A stretch of 64,000 nucleotides of DNA from Exilibacterium sp. Its GTDB lineage: Bacteria; Pseudomonadota; Gammaproteobacteria; Pseudomonadales; Cellvibrionaceae. The notes under the pieces are model-generated. The model searched no databases, was not told the DNA's origin, and saw only the letters and a program-made list of their open reading frames with translations. The DNA is taken from positions 1-64,000 of the forward strand of contig JANQMH010000084.1 in the NCBI GenBank assembly GCA_028280195.1, given 5' to 3'. Positions 32,274-41,508 of this stretch are shown piece after piece (within the stretch, counting starts at the first letter, position 1; each line of letters starts with the position of its first letter). The position numbers and the translations under genes were made by a program.

Positions 32274-34436
32274 TCAGAGCCAGCGCCACTGCGCGCCCAG
32301 CACCAGCGTGCGCGGGGTGCCGGGGAAATAGCGCTCCTGGGTAAAGCTGGTGAAGTCGGCGCGCTCGGCGTATTTGCGGTTGCTGAGATTGGTGAGCCGC
32401 GCAAACAGGCCCAGGCGCGGATTTGGCGACCAGTTGGCGCGCAGATTAAACAGGCTGTGGCCCGAATACTCGTGCAGGTTCTCGGGCTCGAGGTAGTAAG
32501 GGCCCACATAGACCCACTCCAGTTCCAGCCGCGCAGCCGGCAGCGGCTGCCAGCCGAGTTGCGCCGTACCGAAATAGCGCGGCGCGGTGTCGACATCATT
32601 GCCGTCGATATTGATATCGTTCAATATCTGCCGGTAGTCGTATTGATGCCGCACCAAGTTGGCGTTAATACCGGCATCTAACACCGGGCTGAAGCGGTAG
32701 CTCAGCTGCGCTTCGAGGCCGCGGTGGGTGGTCTGGCCGTCCGACACATTGAAAAAATCCGAGTCGCGGAAAATGACATTGTCCTTTTGCATGGCGAAGG
32801 CCGCCAGCTGATAAACGAACTTGTCGCCGCTGCCTTTGACACCCACCTCGATACTGTCGAGATGCTCGGAGTCGAGGTCGGCCACCGTCTGCGCGCGCTG
32901 CAGGCGATAGAGCTCGGTGGCCTGCGGTGCGCGGAAGCCGCGCGACAAATTGACATAGGCGCTTTGCTGCGGTGAAAAGCGATAGCTCAGGCCCAGCTTC
33001 GGCGACCAGTTGTCAAAGCTGTCCTCGCGGTCGGCCGGGCGGCTGTAACGGCAGCCGCCGAAACCGCAGCTGGTGCCGTCGTCGCGGCTACGGCCGTCCA
33101 GCGCCAGATTGTCGTAGTCGTAGCGCATGGACTCATAGCGCACGCCGGCACTCAAGCTGAAGCGCGGGTCGATCTCCCAGTCGAGATGCAGAAACGGCGC
33201 CACATTGGTGGCGTCCACTTCGTAGTCGTAGTGATTGCCCTCGGGAATGGTCTCGCGCAAAAAGGCACTGCCGGCGGTGGGCCCGTCCTGGTCCTGCTGC
33301 AGAAAACCTTGACTGAATTCGGCATCGACACCGGCAATCAACTGCAGCCCCGCGCCGGCCTGAAACGCATAGGCCGACAGCAGGCCGAGACTTTTCTGGC
33401 CGTTCTGCTCGAGCGGATCGCCCGGCAAAAAGTGCTGCAGGAAATCCATATCGGTGTAGCGCAGATAGGGCGTTATCTGCAGGCGGCTGCCGTCGTCGAG
33501 GCTGTATTCCAGCCGCGACCAGAGCCGCACCGCACGCGCGTCGCGAAACGCTTCCGGGTTGGCGTTGGACTCGGAAATACTGCGGCTCTTATAGGCATTT
33601 CTGCCCTCGATAAAACCGGCGGTTTCCTGATTCAGATTACTGTAGCTGAGCCCGACATCGAGACTCAGGCGCTCGCCGCTGTACTGGTAGCGCAGCGTCA
33701 GCTTCTGCTGATCGTAGCCGGCGTCGTCGCGAAAGCCGTCGTCGTGGGTGGCGGTCAGATTCAGCCCCAGGCCCCAGTCGTCGCCGCGCCGGCCGGCGGC
33801 CAGTTTCAGGCGCCTGAAATCGTCGGGGCCGGCATCGATGCCGATGGCGCTGCGATAGTCTTCCGGCACACCGGGTGTAATCACATTGACCACACCGTGC
33901 AGGGCGTTGGAACCGTAGAGCGCGGTACCGGGCCCCTGAATCACTTCGATGCGCCGGGCCTGTTCGGTGTGGGCCTCAAACAGTTCGTTGATATTGCAAA
34001 ACCCTGCCGCACGCAGGGGGATGCCGTCTTCGGCGGTGAGAATACCGCCGCAGGCGCCGGCGCCGGACAGTACCGGCGAGCGGATCGCCGGCAGGTATTC
34101 CTGGCCGTTGCCGCGGTGCAGATTGACCCCCGGCACCCGCAGCAGCAGCTCCTGTACATGCACATGCCCGACCAGGTCGATGGTGTCGGCCGGCACCTGG
34201 CTGATGCTGCCGGCAATGCCGCTGGCATCGCGCTCGAAGCGCGTGGCGCTGACCACCAGGGTTTCGATCGCCGCGGCGTCCTCATCTGCCAGCGCCGCCG
34301 GCATCGCCGGGCCGAGCGTACAGGTGGCCGCCAGCGCTGCGCGCGGCAGTAAATGTGTCAAGTCGCTGTGGAGGAACCTCCGTGTCTGTCGATAGCACCG
34401 GCCGGCGCCGTATCCCCCGGTTTTTACTCGCATCAT
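32274..34436 (-). CDS. TonB-dependent receptor, CirA/BtuB-like
   Basis: This 720-residue receptor differs from the other three in the window. The TonB box is IETLVVSATRFERD (about 58-71), and the plug contains GPGTALYGSNALHGVVNVIT with two cysteines (GAGACGG and AAGFCNIN). Barrel motifs include YVNLSRGFRAPQATELYRLQ and NLSNRKYAERADF, and it ends LVLGAQWRWL. It resembles siderophore, vitamin B12 or peptide receptors more than the catabolic type. Its ATG overlaps the stop of a 37-codon Cys-rich ORF (34433-34546), so translation may be coupled. AGGA precedes the ATG. Confidence 0.92.
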   Translation of the reverse strand: MMRVKTGGYGAGRCYRQTRRFLHSDLTHLLPRAALAATCTLGPAMPAALADEDAAAIETLVVSATRFERDASGIAGSISQVPADTIDLVGHVHVQELLLRVPGVNLHRGNGQEYLPAIRSPVLSGAGACGGILTAEDGIPLRAAGFCNINELFEAHTEQARRIEVIQGPGTALYGSNALHGVVNVITPGVPEDYRSAIGIDAGPDDFRRLKLAAGRRGDDWGLGLNLTATHDDGFRDDAGYDQQKLTLRYQYSGERLSLDVGLSYSNLNQETAGFIEGRNAYKSRSISESNANPEAFRDARAVRLWSRLEYSLDDGSRLQITPYLRYTDMDFLQHFLPGDPLEQNGQKSLGLLSAYAFQAGAGLQLIAGVDAEFSQGFLQQDQDGPTAGSAFLRETIPEGNHYDYEVDATNVAPFLHLDWEIDPRFSLSAGVRYESMRYDYDNLALDGRSRDDGTSCGFGGCRYSRPADREDSFDNWSPKLGLSYRFSPQQSAYVNLSRGFRAPQATELYRLQRAQTVADLDSEHLDSIEVGVKGSGDKFVYQLAAFAMQKDNVIFRDSDFFNVSDGQTTHRGLEAQLSYRFSPVLDAGINANLVRHQYDYRQILNDINIDGNDVDTAPRYFGTAQLGWQPLPAARLELEWVYVGPYYLEPENLHEYSGHSLFNLRANWSPNPRLGLFARLTNLSNRKYAERADFTSFTQERYFPGTPRTLVLGAQWRWL

Positions 34437-34546
34437 ATATCCTGAATCAGATCGGCATCATTGCAACGCCTTGCATTGCAATACCTGCAGTCGGGCGGCG
34501 CAGAAAAGGTCTCGGTGATATTGATCACCTTGGCGGCGGTAGACAT
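34433..34546 (-). CDS. Possible 37-aa Cys-rich leader ORF coupled to the TBDR
   Basis: ATG at 34546 opens 37 codons ending in TGA that overlaps the TBDR start (ATGA). The peptide has CRYCNARRC (C20, C23, C28). Its first part (KVINITETFSAPPD) also resembles the N-terminus of an SRPBCC protein, so it may instead be a decayed gene start. The DNA includes the dyad ATTGCAA-N9-TTGCAAT near 34461-34483. Ribosome-binding site is weak. Confidence 0.35.
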   Translation of the reverse strand: MSTAAKVINITETFSAPPDCRYCNARRCNDADLIQDI

Positions 34547-34568
34547 CGCGCACCACAGCCAGCGGCGC

Positions 34569-34626
34569 ACCATGCCCTATATCACCATGCCCTATATATA
34601 GCCCGGCAGCCTATAGCCCGGCCACC
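34569..34626. repeat. 15-bp-period short repeats upstream of the TBDR
   Basis: ACCATGCCCTATATC is followed by ACCATGCCCTATATA, then two copies of TATAGCCCGGC spaced 15 bp apart. They separate the ALDH remnant from the leader ORF and overlap the remnant's last codons. Confidence 0.7.
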
Positions 34627-34796
34627 CGTTCGATATCGCCGCCGGCAAATGCGATAATGGTACCATGTTGCCCGATATCTTCGATATAAGCGCACACTTT
34701 TTCATACTGCACCCGGTTCTGTAGCGGGCCGTACTCACTGGCCGCGTCCGCCATGCCGCCGCCGGCCGCGGCGCAGTCGAGCTGCACCGGGCGACC
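34611..34796 (-). pseudogene. Aldehyde dehydrogenase gene fragment
   Basis: Directly after the MFS stop codon the same frame reads on for 61 codons. The segment MADAASEYGPLQNRVQYEKV, then CAYIEDIGQHGTIIAFAGG, is typical of the region between the catalytic Glu and Cys-side domains of ALDH (the xxxGPLxNxxQxxRVxxYIxxxxxxGxxxxxGG block). No nucleotide-binding or catalytic part remains. It is an internal ALDH fragment left by deletion, so this operon once carried an aldehyde dehydrogenase. Confidence 0.8.
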
Positions 34797-36131
34797 CTAC
34801 TGCGCCAGCCCGCGCACGGTATGGCGGTAGTGTTTCAGGCCCCAGCAGAGCAAAGGCGCGGCTATCAGTGCGGCGGCGCTGGCGACAATCGACATGGAAT
34901 AGCCCACCGCCGGCTCGCTCTCGAAGACATAGTCGGTCAACAGCGCCACCAGCGAGGCGCCGCCGGTAATGCCGAGAATATTCATACCGACAAAAAACAG
35001 CGCGGTGACCTGCGCGCGCATGCGGTTGGGCGCCATATTCTGCAGCGCAGCCGCCGAGGTGGCCATGGGGAAACTGGCAAAATACATCGCCAGTGCAAAT
35101 ACCGGCAGCATCAGATGCAGGGCGCCGATATGGGGAAACAGCAAAGCCGGCGCCACCACACCCAGGCCGCCGACAATGGCGGCGCGAAAAGCGGCATCGT
35201 CACGGCCGCGCCGGGTAAAGTAGTCGGTCAGCCAGCCGCTGCTCAACACACCGGCGGTATTGGCCAGCAGCGTCACCACCCCCAGGTATAGCCCCGTCTC
35301 CTTGGTCGTCAGGTCGTAATTGCGCAATAAGAAGGCCGGGCTCCAGGACATCAGCGCAAACAGCGGCAGCGACAGCAGCGAGAAGCCGAGATAATGGGCG
35401 CTAAAGGCGCGCTTATGGGTTTTGATATAGCCCAGGACCTGGCCAATGGTAAACGGTTTATCACTTGTCAGCCCTTTGCGTTGCGGATCCCGCACAGTCA
35501 GCACAAACAGCAGCGCCACCAATAAACCCGGCAGGCCGACAATGAAAAACGTCATCTGCCAGGGTTTTACCACGCCGACCACCGGCAGTGTCACGGCGCC
35601 GATCTGATCCATATAGGCAATGGCGGTACCGCCGATGATGAACGCCAGACCGGCGCCGATAAACGAGCCGATGGAGTACACCCCCAGCGCCAGCCCCAGC
35701 TTGGATTTCGGAAACGAATCGCTGATCATGGAATAGGCCGCGGGCGACAGCGCCGCCTCGCCAAAACCGACCGCCATGCGCGCCAGAAATAACTGCACGA
35801 AGTTTTTCGCCAGCCCGCAGGCGGCGGTGGCCAGACACCAGATGGCAATGCCCCAGGCAATCAGCAGCGGCCGCGAGCGGCTGTCGGCGATACGCGCCAG
35901 CGGAATGCCCATGGCCGCATAGAACAGCGCAAAGGCCAGGCCGTGCACCAGGCTGAACTGGGTGTCGGAAATCTGCAGGTCGGCGCGAATCGGCTCTACC
36001 AGCAGGCTGATCACCTGGCGGTCGAGAAAGGAAAAGATATAGGCCACCATACAGAGAAAAACGATATACCAGGAGTAGCCGAGTGAACGGGGTTCGGCAC
36101 CGGCGCTTAGCTCCAACTCGCTTGTCGACAT
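34797..36131 (-). CDS. MFS transporter (spinster-like / anion-cation symporter type)
   Basis: The 444-residue protein has twelve predicted helices. It begins with FLCMVAYIFSFLDRQVISLLVEPI and has motif A in GIPLARIADSRSRPLLI (about 75-91) and MAVGFGEAALSPAAYSMISD (about 119-138), typical of MFS carriers found with TBDRs in aromatic and steroid catabolic clusters. It moves a small organic acid or lipophilic substrate across the inner membrane. It follows the TBDR at 36219 by 87 bp on the same strand, so outer- and inner-membrane uptake of one substrate is likely. An ALDH remnant follows. Confidence 0.9.
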   Translation of the reverse strand: MSTSELELSAGAEPRSLGYSWYIVFLCMVAYIFSFLDRQVISLLVEPIRADLQISDTQFSLVHGLAFALFYAAMGIPLARIADSRSRPLLIAWGIAIWCLATAACGLAKNFVQLFLARMAVGFGEAALSPAAYSMISDSFPKSKLGLALGVYSIGSFIGAGLAFIIGGTAIAYMDQIGAVTLPVVGVVKPWQMTFFIVGLPGLLVALLFVLTVRDPQRKGLTSDKPFTIGQVLGYIKTHKRAFSAHYLGFSLLSLPLFALMSWSPAFLLRNYDLTTKETGLYLGVVTLLANTAGVLSSGWLTDYFTRRGRDDAAFRAAIVGGLGVVAPALLFPHIGALHLMLPVFALAMYFASFPMATSAAALQNMAPNRMRAQVTALFFVGMNILGITGGASLVALLTDYVFESEPAVGYSMSIVASAAALIAAPLLCWGLKHYRHTVRGLAQ

Positions 36132-36218
36132 GGCTTGTTCCAGCGCTGATCAGATACGGGAACGGCGGCAACGCGCCGGGGAAAATTGCCCGGCAGCGAG
36201 TGCCGGGCCGGAACGCGG

Positions 36219-38516
36219 CTAAAAATTGTAACGCCCGGAGAGATACCACTGGCGGCCGCGATCGTAAAGCCGATCCACCGTGCCGATAGAGGTATTGTTA
36301 TAGCCGCTTGCCAGATACTCGTCGTCGGTGAGGTTCTTGACACCGAAATTGATACCGTAGGTATCCTGCGGTGAGGTCCAAACCAGTATGGCGTCCCACA
36401 GATCCAGTTCCGGTGTCTGGATACCGGGTGAATTGTCGGGATTATTGAAGTAACCGCTGTGGTAGTTGCCGCTGAGGCGCGCCACCAGCAACCCCCTGTC
36501 GCCGAGATCGAATTCCCTGGCGGCACTGATACTGACGGACCACTCCGGCACATGGTCGAAATCGCTGCTGGTGGTAACCTGCGCGGTAAGCGGCGGCTCG
36601 ACATCGATGCGGGTGTACTTGGCATTGGTGTAGCCCACCGCGCCTTCCAGAAACCAGCTCGAGGCCATTTGCCACTTGCTCTCCAGCTCGAAACCGGCGA
36701 TCTCGGCATTGCCGACATTGGCTTCGAAGAAACCGATAAAACCCGGGTTCTCGGTGCGCACCTGGATATCGGTATAGTCCATTTGGAAAACCGCGCCGTT
36801 GAGGGTAAATGATCCCTGCTCACTGGTGTATTTAAACCCCAGCTCATAGGCGTCTACAAATTCCGGGTCGAACTCCGGCACCACGGTCAGCGGCGGGAAA
36901 ATACGCTGCACGTAGCCGCCCGAGCGAAAGCCCTCCGAATAGGTGGCATACAGCATCAGCGATTCACTGAGCCGGTAGGCGGTATTCACCATCGGCGTGG
37001 TTTCATAGGTGGTGCGGGTATTTTTTCCCAACGGCAGTATCGGCGTGCCGGGTGCGAATCCGATATTGCTGCTCAATACCACCTGCACCGGATCGAACGT
37101 CTTCTCCTCGTCGGTGTAGCGCAAACCCAGGGTAATGTCCCAGCGGTCGGTAAGCTGGTAGGTGCCCTGGGTGAACACCGCCTGGCTGGTGGTGGTGAAA
37201 TCGTTGTCGCTGTCGAAATCAGCAATCGCAAAGCCGAGAATATTTCTGTTATTGCCCTCTTCGTCGAAATAATAGAGACCGCCAATCCAGTCCAGCCTGC
37301 CGTCGAAGGCGCTGCCCTGCAATTGAATCTCCTGGGAAAACTGCTGCGCTTCGAAGGTATCGAAAAAGTGAACCACCTTCAGCGGCGAGGCATCGGCATC
37401 GCGGGCAAATTCGGCGTCGAGGTCGCGGTAGGCAGTAATGGATTTCAGCGTCAGGCTATCGCTGATATCCCATACCACGCGCAGGTTGGTGCCCCAGACA
37501 TCGGTATCCGAATAGGTCGGCGCGGTGCCGGCGTTGCTGCTGTCCGAAGCCCACTGCTCGTTGTAGCAGGCGCCGTCGGCTTCGGTGATGCCGGCCGGAT
37601 AGGCGCAGGCACCGCCCGGAACCACATTGTTGTAAAAGCCGGCGAAACTGCCCGGTGTCAGCGTACCCGCCTCGGCCAGGGTAAACGCCGCGCCTTTTTC
37701 CGCTTCGCGGCTGTAGTCGGCGGTAAAGTGAACTTCGAGATTATCGGCGGCCTGCCACAGCAGCGCGCCGCGCCAGGCCTGGGTGTCGTCATCACCGAGA
37801 TCGCCGCCGGCGGGGCGCTCCACATAGCCGTCCTGGGTTGCAATCAGGGCGGCAAAACTGGACAGCAGATTCTCCGTAATCGGTGCATTGAGCGATACCT
37901 TCACCCGGCTGAGGCTGTCGGTACCGGTAGTGGCATCGACATAACCGCCAAACACCTCGTCCGGCTTCTTACTGTGCAGGGCAATGGCGCCACCGACATT
38001 ATTGCGGCCAAACAGTGTCCCCTGCGGACCGCGCAGCACTTCGATGCGCTCGACGTCGAGTAAATCCACCGTTGCCCCGACGGTGCGGGCGATATAGACG
38101 TCATCGATATAGAAGCCGACACCATTGTCGATGGTGCCGAGAAAATCGCGCTGACCGACACCGCGGATATAAACCGTGGCAACGGAGGAGGCGCCGCCCG
38201 CCTGCGGGTTATTCTGGTAGGTCAGGTTTGGGGTGATGGCGCCAATCTCAGAAATACTGCTCACACCTCTGACTTCCAGGCCGTCGCCGGAAAAAGCCGT
38301 TACCGCCAGCGGCGCCTCCTGCAGGCCCTCTTCCCGCTTTCTCGCAGTGACAGTGATTTCTTCGATCATACCGCCCAGCCGGCTCTGCCCCTGGGCATCG
38401 CTATCGGCAGCGGCCGGCGCGGCCGCGATCAACACCGAAGCGATGGCGACAGACAGGTTTATTCGGGTCAAAACGGTTGTGTTGGCGACACGCGGTCGCC
38501 GGCAAAAGTGTTGCAC
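36219..38516 (-). CDS. TonB-dependent receptor next to LysR and operon B
   Basis: The 765-residue receptor has a signal peptide (cleavage near AAPAAADS, about 38), a TonB box (IEEITVTARKREEGLQ, about 51-66), a plug with VERIEVLRGPQGTLFGRNNVGGA and a barrel with YSEGFRSGGYVQR and a terminal YLSGRYNF. It is divergent from the LysR gene, with a 10-bp phased repeat between them, and precedes an MFS gene. Import of the aromatic or acyl substrate degraded by operon B is the most economical role. No start problem is seen. Confidence 0.94.
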   Translation of the reverse strand: MQHFCRRPRVANTTVLTRINLSVAIASVLIAAAPAAADSDAQGQSRLGGMIEEITVTARKREEGLQEAPLAVTAFSGDGLEVRGVSSISEIGAITPNLTYQNNPQAGGASSVATVYIRGVGQRDFLGTIDNGVGFYIDDVYIARTVGATVDLLDVERIEVLRGPQGTLFGRNNVGGAIALHSKKPDEVFGGYVDATTGTDSLSRVKVSLNAPITENLLSSFAALIATQDGYVERPAGGDLGDDDTQAWRGALLWQAADNLEVHFTADYSREAEKGAAFTLAEAGTLTPGSFAGFYNNVVPGGACAYPAGITEADGACYNEQWASDSSNAGTAPTYSDTDVWGTNLRVVWDISDSLTLKSITAYRDLDAEFARDADASPLKVVHFFDTFEAQQFSQEIQLQGSAFDGRLDWIGGLYYFDEEGNNRNILGFAIADFDSDNDFTTTSQAVFTQGTYQLTDRWDITLGLRYTDEEKTFDPVQVVLSSNIGFAPGTPILPLGKNTRTTYETTPMVNTAYRLSESLMLYATYSEGFRSGGYVQRIFPPLTVVPEFDPEFVDAYELGFKYTSEQGSFTLNGAVFQMDYTDIQVRTENPGFIGFFEANVGNAEIAGFELESKWQMASSWFLEGAVGYTNAKYTRIDVEPPLTAQVTTSSDFDHVPEWSVSISAAREFDLGDRGLLVARLSGNYHSGYFNNPDNSPGIQTPELDLWDAILVWTSPQDTYGINFGVKNLTDDEYLASGYNNTSIGTVDRLYDRGRQWYLSGRYNF

Positions 38517-38570
38517 CTTATATTCCTCCCTAGCTTGATACTGCGCTATAGTTATAGTTGGTATAGGTGG

Positions 38571-38610
38571 TAGTTATTAATGGTTATCAATAATTATCAA
38601 TAGCTATCAA
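38571..38610. repeat. 10-bp phased repeat, four copies, between divergent TBDR and LysR genes
   Basis: TAGTTATTAA, TGGTTATCAA, TAATTATCAA and TAGCTATCAA lie head to tail at exactly one helical turn. The last three share TATCAA. The position between divergent genes suggests a protein-binding or DNA-bending array. Confidence 0.75.
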
Positions 38611-38738
38611 GAATACTACTCTGGTGGTGGGAGCCAAATTTAAATAATATATACCGGACTTAAAGTTGGCTTGAAGAAAAGCGGCTTACCGGTGCGGGCA
38701 GGGAAGATATATCGGCATGACAATAATCGAGAACTCCG

Positions 38739-39647
38739 ATGAACTTGCGCAGTATAGATCTGAATCTGTTGACTATCTTCGACGCCATTATGACCGAGCG
38801 CAAGATGTCCGCCGCGGCCGACAAAATCGGCATGAGCCAGCCGGCGATGAGCGCGGCGGTCTCACGCCTGCGACTGACACTCAAGGACGAGCTGTTTATC
38901 CGCACCGGCAGCGGCGTCAAGCCGACGCCGAGAGCGCTGGAACTGGAGCGCCCGATTCGCCAGATTCTCGACCTGGTCAGCGAAACCATCACCCAGACAG
39001 TCAGTTTCGACCCGGCCAAAAGTGACCGGGTTTTCACCCTCGCCTCTGTCGACTACGGCGGCGCTGTGTTAGTGCCGCCGCTGATACGCCTGCTGCAGGC
39101 GCAAAACTCCCGCGTGCGCATCAATATCTGGCCGCAGTATGAAGAGGATCTGCAAGACCTGATGCATTTCGGTTCGGTGGACTTCGCGGTGGACAATATT
39201 CCAATTGTGGAAGACGACTTTCATATCGAAGTGCTGCGCAGAGAAGCGGGGTACTGCCTGGCGCGCCGGGATCACCCCGATATTCAGGGCAGCCTGAGCA
39301 TGCAGCAGTTTCTGCAGACCGAACATGTGGCGCTGTACCCCAAGGACAAGCGCATCTCCCTGCTCGACCAGCACTTACTGGCCAACGGCCTGCGGCGCAA
39401 GCACGGTATGCGAGTCGCCAGCTTTTTCAATATGCCCTATATCGTCAAAGAGTCGAACATGATCTGCGCACTGCCGGAAAGGGTCGCCCGACACTTTGCC
39501 GCACTGTTCGATTTACAGGTGATGCCGGCACCGCTCGGTGAGTGGCGGGCGCCGGTCTATCTGATGTGGCACAACAGCGTGCACGGCGACCCGGGTCACC
39601 AGTGGCTGCGCCATACGATTATGGCGATGTACCGGCAGGACCAATAA
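38739..39647 (+). CDS. LysR-family transcriptional regulator
   Basis: The 302-residue protein has the LysR N-terminal helix-turn-helix (IDLNLLTIFDAIMTERKMSAAADKIGMSQPAMSAAVSRLR, residues 6-45, in two adjoining parts) followed by the linker helix and a two-lobed effector domain (about 90-300). The effector domain resembles the NodD/NahR group (VDYGGAVLVPPLIRLLQ), which senses aromatic compounds. It is divergent from a TBDR and upstream of operon B in the same direction, so it probably controls both. Its own start is preceded by an upstream ORF-free 220-bp gap with a 10-bp phased repeat. Confidence 0.92.
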   Translation: MNLRSIDLNLLTIFDAIMTERKMSAAADKIGMSQPAMSAAVSRLRLTLKDELFIRTGSGVKPTPRALELERPIRQILDLVSETITQTVSFDPAKSDRVFTLASVDYGGAVLVPPLIRLLQAQNSRVRINIWPQYEEDLQDLMHFGSVDFAVDNIPIVEDDFHIEVLRREAGYCLARRDHPDIQGSLSMQQFLQTEHVALYPKDKRISLLDQHLLANGLRRKHGMRVASFFNMPYIVKESNMICALPERVARHFAALFDLQVMPAPLGEWRAPVYLMWHNSVHGDPGHQWLRHTIMAMYRQDQ

Positions 39648-39699
39648 TCGCCAACCGCACTGCGCGCATGCAAAGTCGCCGCCATTGGCTGGTACTCGA

Positions 39700-39751
39700 C
39701 GTTTGTGTTCAACGTTTGCGTTCAACATCTTTGTTCAATAATCGCGTTCAA
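39700..39751. repeat. 13-bp tandem repeat, four copies, before operon B
   Basis: CGTTTGTGTTCAA, CGTTTGCGTTCAA, CATCTTTGTTCAA and TAATCGCGTTCAA run head to tail. They lie about 120 bp before the acyl-CoA ligase start, in its probable promoter region. Confidence 0.85.
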
Positions 39752-39873
39752 ACCCCGCCGCCAATATCCATAAATCAAATATCTGATATACCAATTACCA
39801 AATTACAAGTCGCCGCGGGCTGACTTATAATTGCCCGGTGCGGCCATATAACAACTCCAAGGAATAACCGTTT

Positions 39874-41496
39874 ATGCCCAGCGTTTATCAGGCCTTTCGC
39901 AACAGCGTCGCCGCATTTGCAGACAATCCCTTCCTGCACATACCCGCCGCGGCAACCCGGGCCTACGGCGATGGCGCCGTCGACCTCAGCTATGCGGAAG
40001 CCGGCACGGCGATCGAGCAGCTGCGCTCGATGTATGCCCGGGCGGGCTACGGCAGCGGTCACCGCGTGGCGCTGCTGCTGGAAAATCGCGCCGAGTTTTT
40101 TCTGCACTGGCTGGCGCTGAACGCGCTGGGCGTCAGTGCGGTTCCCATCAATGGGGAAATGACCAGCGATGAGAAAGCCTATCTGCTCGGTCACAGTGAA
40201 GTCTGCCTGGCAGTATCCGTTCCCGAACAGCGGGGCGAGCTGCAGGCGGCGGCGCAGCGCGCCGGTATCGCCCTGCCGGTACTCGACGTTTACCGTGCGG
40301 CAGACCTGCCGCCGGCACCCGGCAAGCGGCGCGAGGCCAGTGCCGGCGGCGATACCGAATGCGCCCTGCTCTATACCTCCGGCAGTACCGGCACACCCAA
40401 GGGCTGCGTGCTGAGCAATGACTATTTTCTCAATAACGGCCGCTGGTATATCGAACTGGGCGGCCTGTGCAGCCTGGAAACCGGCAAAGAGCGCCTGCTG
40501 ACGCCGCTGCCGCTGGTACATATGAATGCCATGGCCTGCTCCACTGTCGCCATGCTGCTGAGCGGCGGCTGCGTGGTGCAGCTGGATCGCTTTCATCCCG
40601 GCAGCTGGTGGCAGACGGTGGCGGAAAGCCGGGCGAGCATCATTCACTACCTCGGGGTCATGCCGGCGATCTTACTCAATATCCCGCCGGCCCCCGCGGA
40701 AACGCAGCACCGGGTCAGATTCGGTTTCGGGGCCGGTATCAACCCAAGCCACCACCGGGCATTCGAAAGCCGTTTTGGTTTTCCCCTGATCGAGGGCTGG
40801 GCTATGACCGAATCGGGTTGCGCCGCTGCGATTACCGCCAACCGCGAGCCGCGCCATGTCGGCACCTCCTGCATCGGCACCCCCGCGCCGGGGGCAGAAA
40901 TCAAACTGGTGGATGAACAGGGCGGCGAAGTCGCCCGCGGCGAGGCCGGCGAACTGCTGGTGCGCGCCGCCGGCGGCGACCCGCGCAAGGGCTTTTTTAC
41001 CGAGTACCTGAAAAATCCGGCAGCCACCGCCGCCATCTGGGAAGGCGGCTGGCTGCATACCGGCGATGTGGTGCGCTGCGGCGAGGACGGCCAGCTGCAT
41101 TTTGTCGATCGGCGTAAAAATGTGATCCGCCGCAGCGGGGAAAACATTTCAGCACTGGAGGTGGAGGCCGTTATCTCCCTGCACCCGACCATTGAGCAGG
41201 CAGCCGTGGCCCCGGTGCCGGATGAGCTGCGCGGCGATGAGGTCATGGCCTGTGTGGTACTGAAACCGGGCGCAGAGGCCGGCGGTGAAACCGCGCGGGC
41301 GGTTTTCGATCACTGCCAGCAGGCCCTGGCGTACTACAAGGCACCGGGTTATATCGCCTTTATTGAGCAGCTGCCGCTGACAGCCTCGCAAAAGCCACAG
41401 CGCGGCGAGCTTAAACGGCTTTGCCGCCGGCTGGTCGAGTCCGCGAGCTGCTTCGATTTGCGCGAGCATAAAAAGCGCAAGCGAGCCGGCACCTGA
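39874..41496 (+). CDS. AMP-dependent acyl-CoA synthetase (operon B)
   Basis: The 540-residue enzyme has the adenylate-forming motifs LLYTSGSTGTPKGCVLS (about 166-182), EGWAMTESG (about 306-314), WLHTGDVVRCGEDGQLHFVDRRKNVIRRSGENIS and, near the end, SQKPQRGELKR, where the catalytic lysine is expected (PxGK-like). It makes the CoA thioester of a carboxylic acid. The ATG follows AAGGA. The C-terminus ends in a basic tail (EHKKRKRAGT). It is 12 bp upstream of the thiolase-fold gene. It shares the family but not close sequence with the ligase of operon A. Confidence 0.92.
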   Translation: MPSVYQAFRNSVAAFADNPFLHIPAAATRAYGDGAVDLSYAEAGTAIEQLRSMYARAGYGSGHRVALLLENRAEFFLHWLALNALGVSAVPINGEMTSDEKAYLLGHSEVCLAVSVPEQRGELQAAAQRAGIALPVLDVYRAADLPPAPGKRREASAGGDTECALLYTSGSTGTPKGCVLSNDYFLNNGRWYIELGGLCSLETGKERLLTPLPLVHMNAMACSTVAMLLSGGCVVQLDRFHPGSWWQTVAESRASIIHYLGVMPAILLNIPPAPAETQHRVRFGFGAGINPSHHRAFESRFGFPLIEGWAMTESGCAAAITANREPRHVGTSCIGTPAPGAEIKLVDEQGGEVARGEAGELLVRAAGGDPRKGFFTEYLKNPAATAAIWEGGWLHTGDVVRCGEDGQLHFVDRRKNVIRRSGENISALEVEAVISLHPTIEQAAVAPVPDELRGDEVMACVVLKPGAEAGGETARAVFDHCQQALAYYKAPGYIAFIEQLPLTASQKPQRGELKRLCRRLVESASCFDLREHKKRKRAGT

Positions 41497-41508
41497 CAGG
41501 TAATCCCC

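Noticed and set aside
34461..34483. ATTGCAA-N9-TTGCAAT dyad as a vitamin B12 riboswitch part before the CirA/BtuB-like receptor
   Set aside because: No B12-box core sequence was found; a simple protein-binding dyad is more likely, and it lies within the possible leader ORF.
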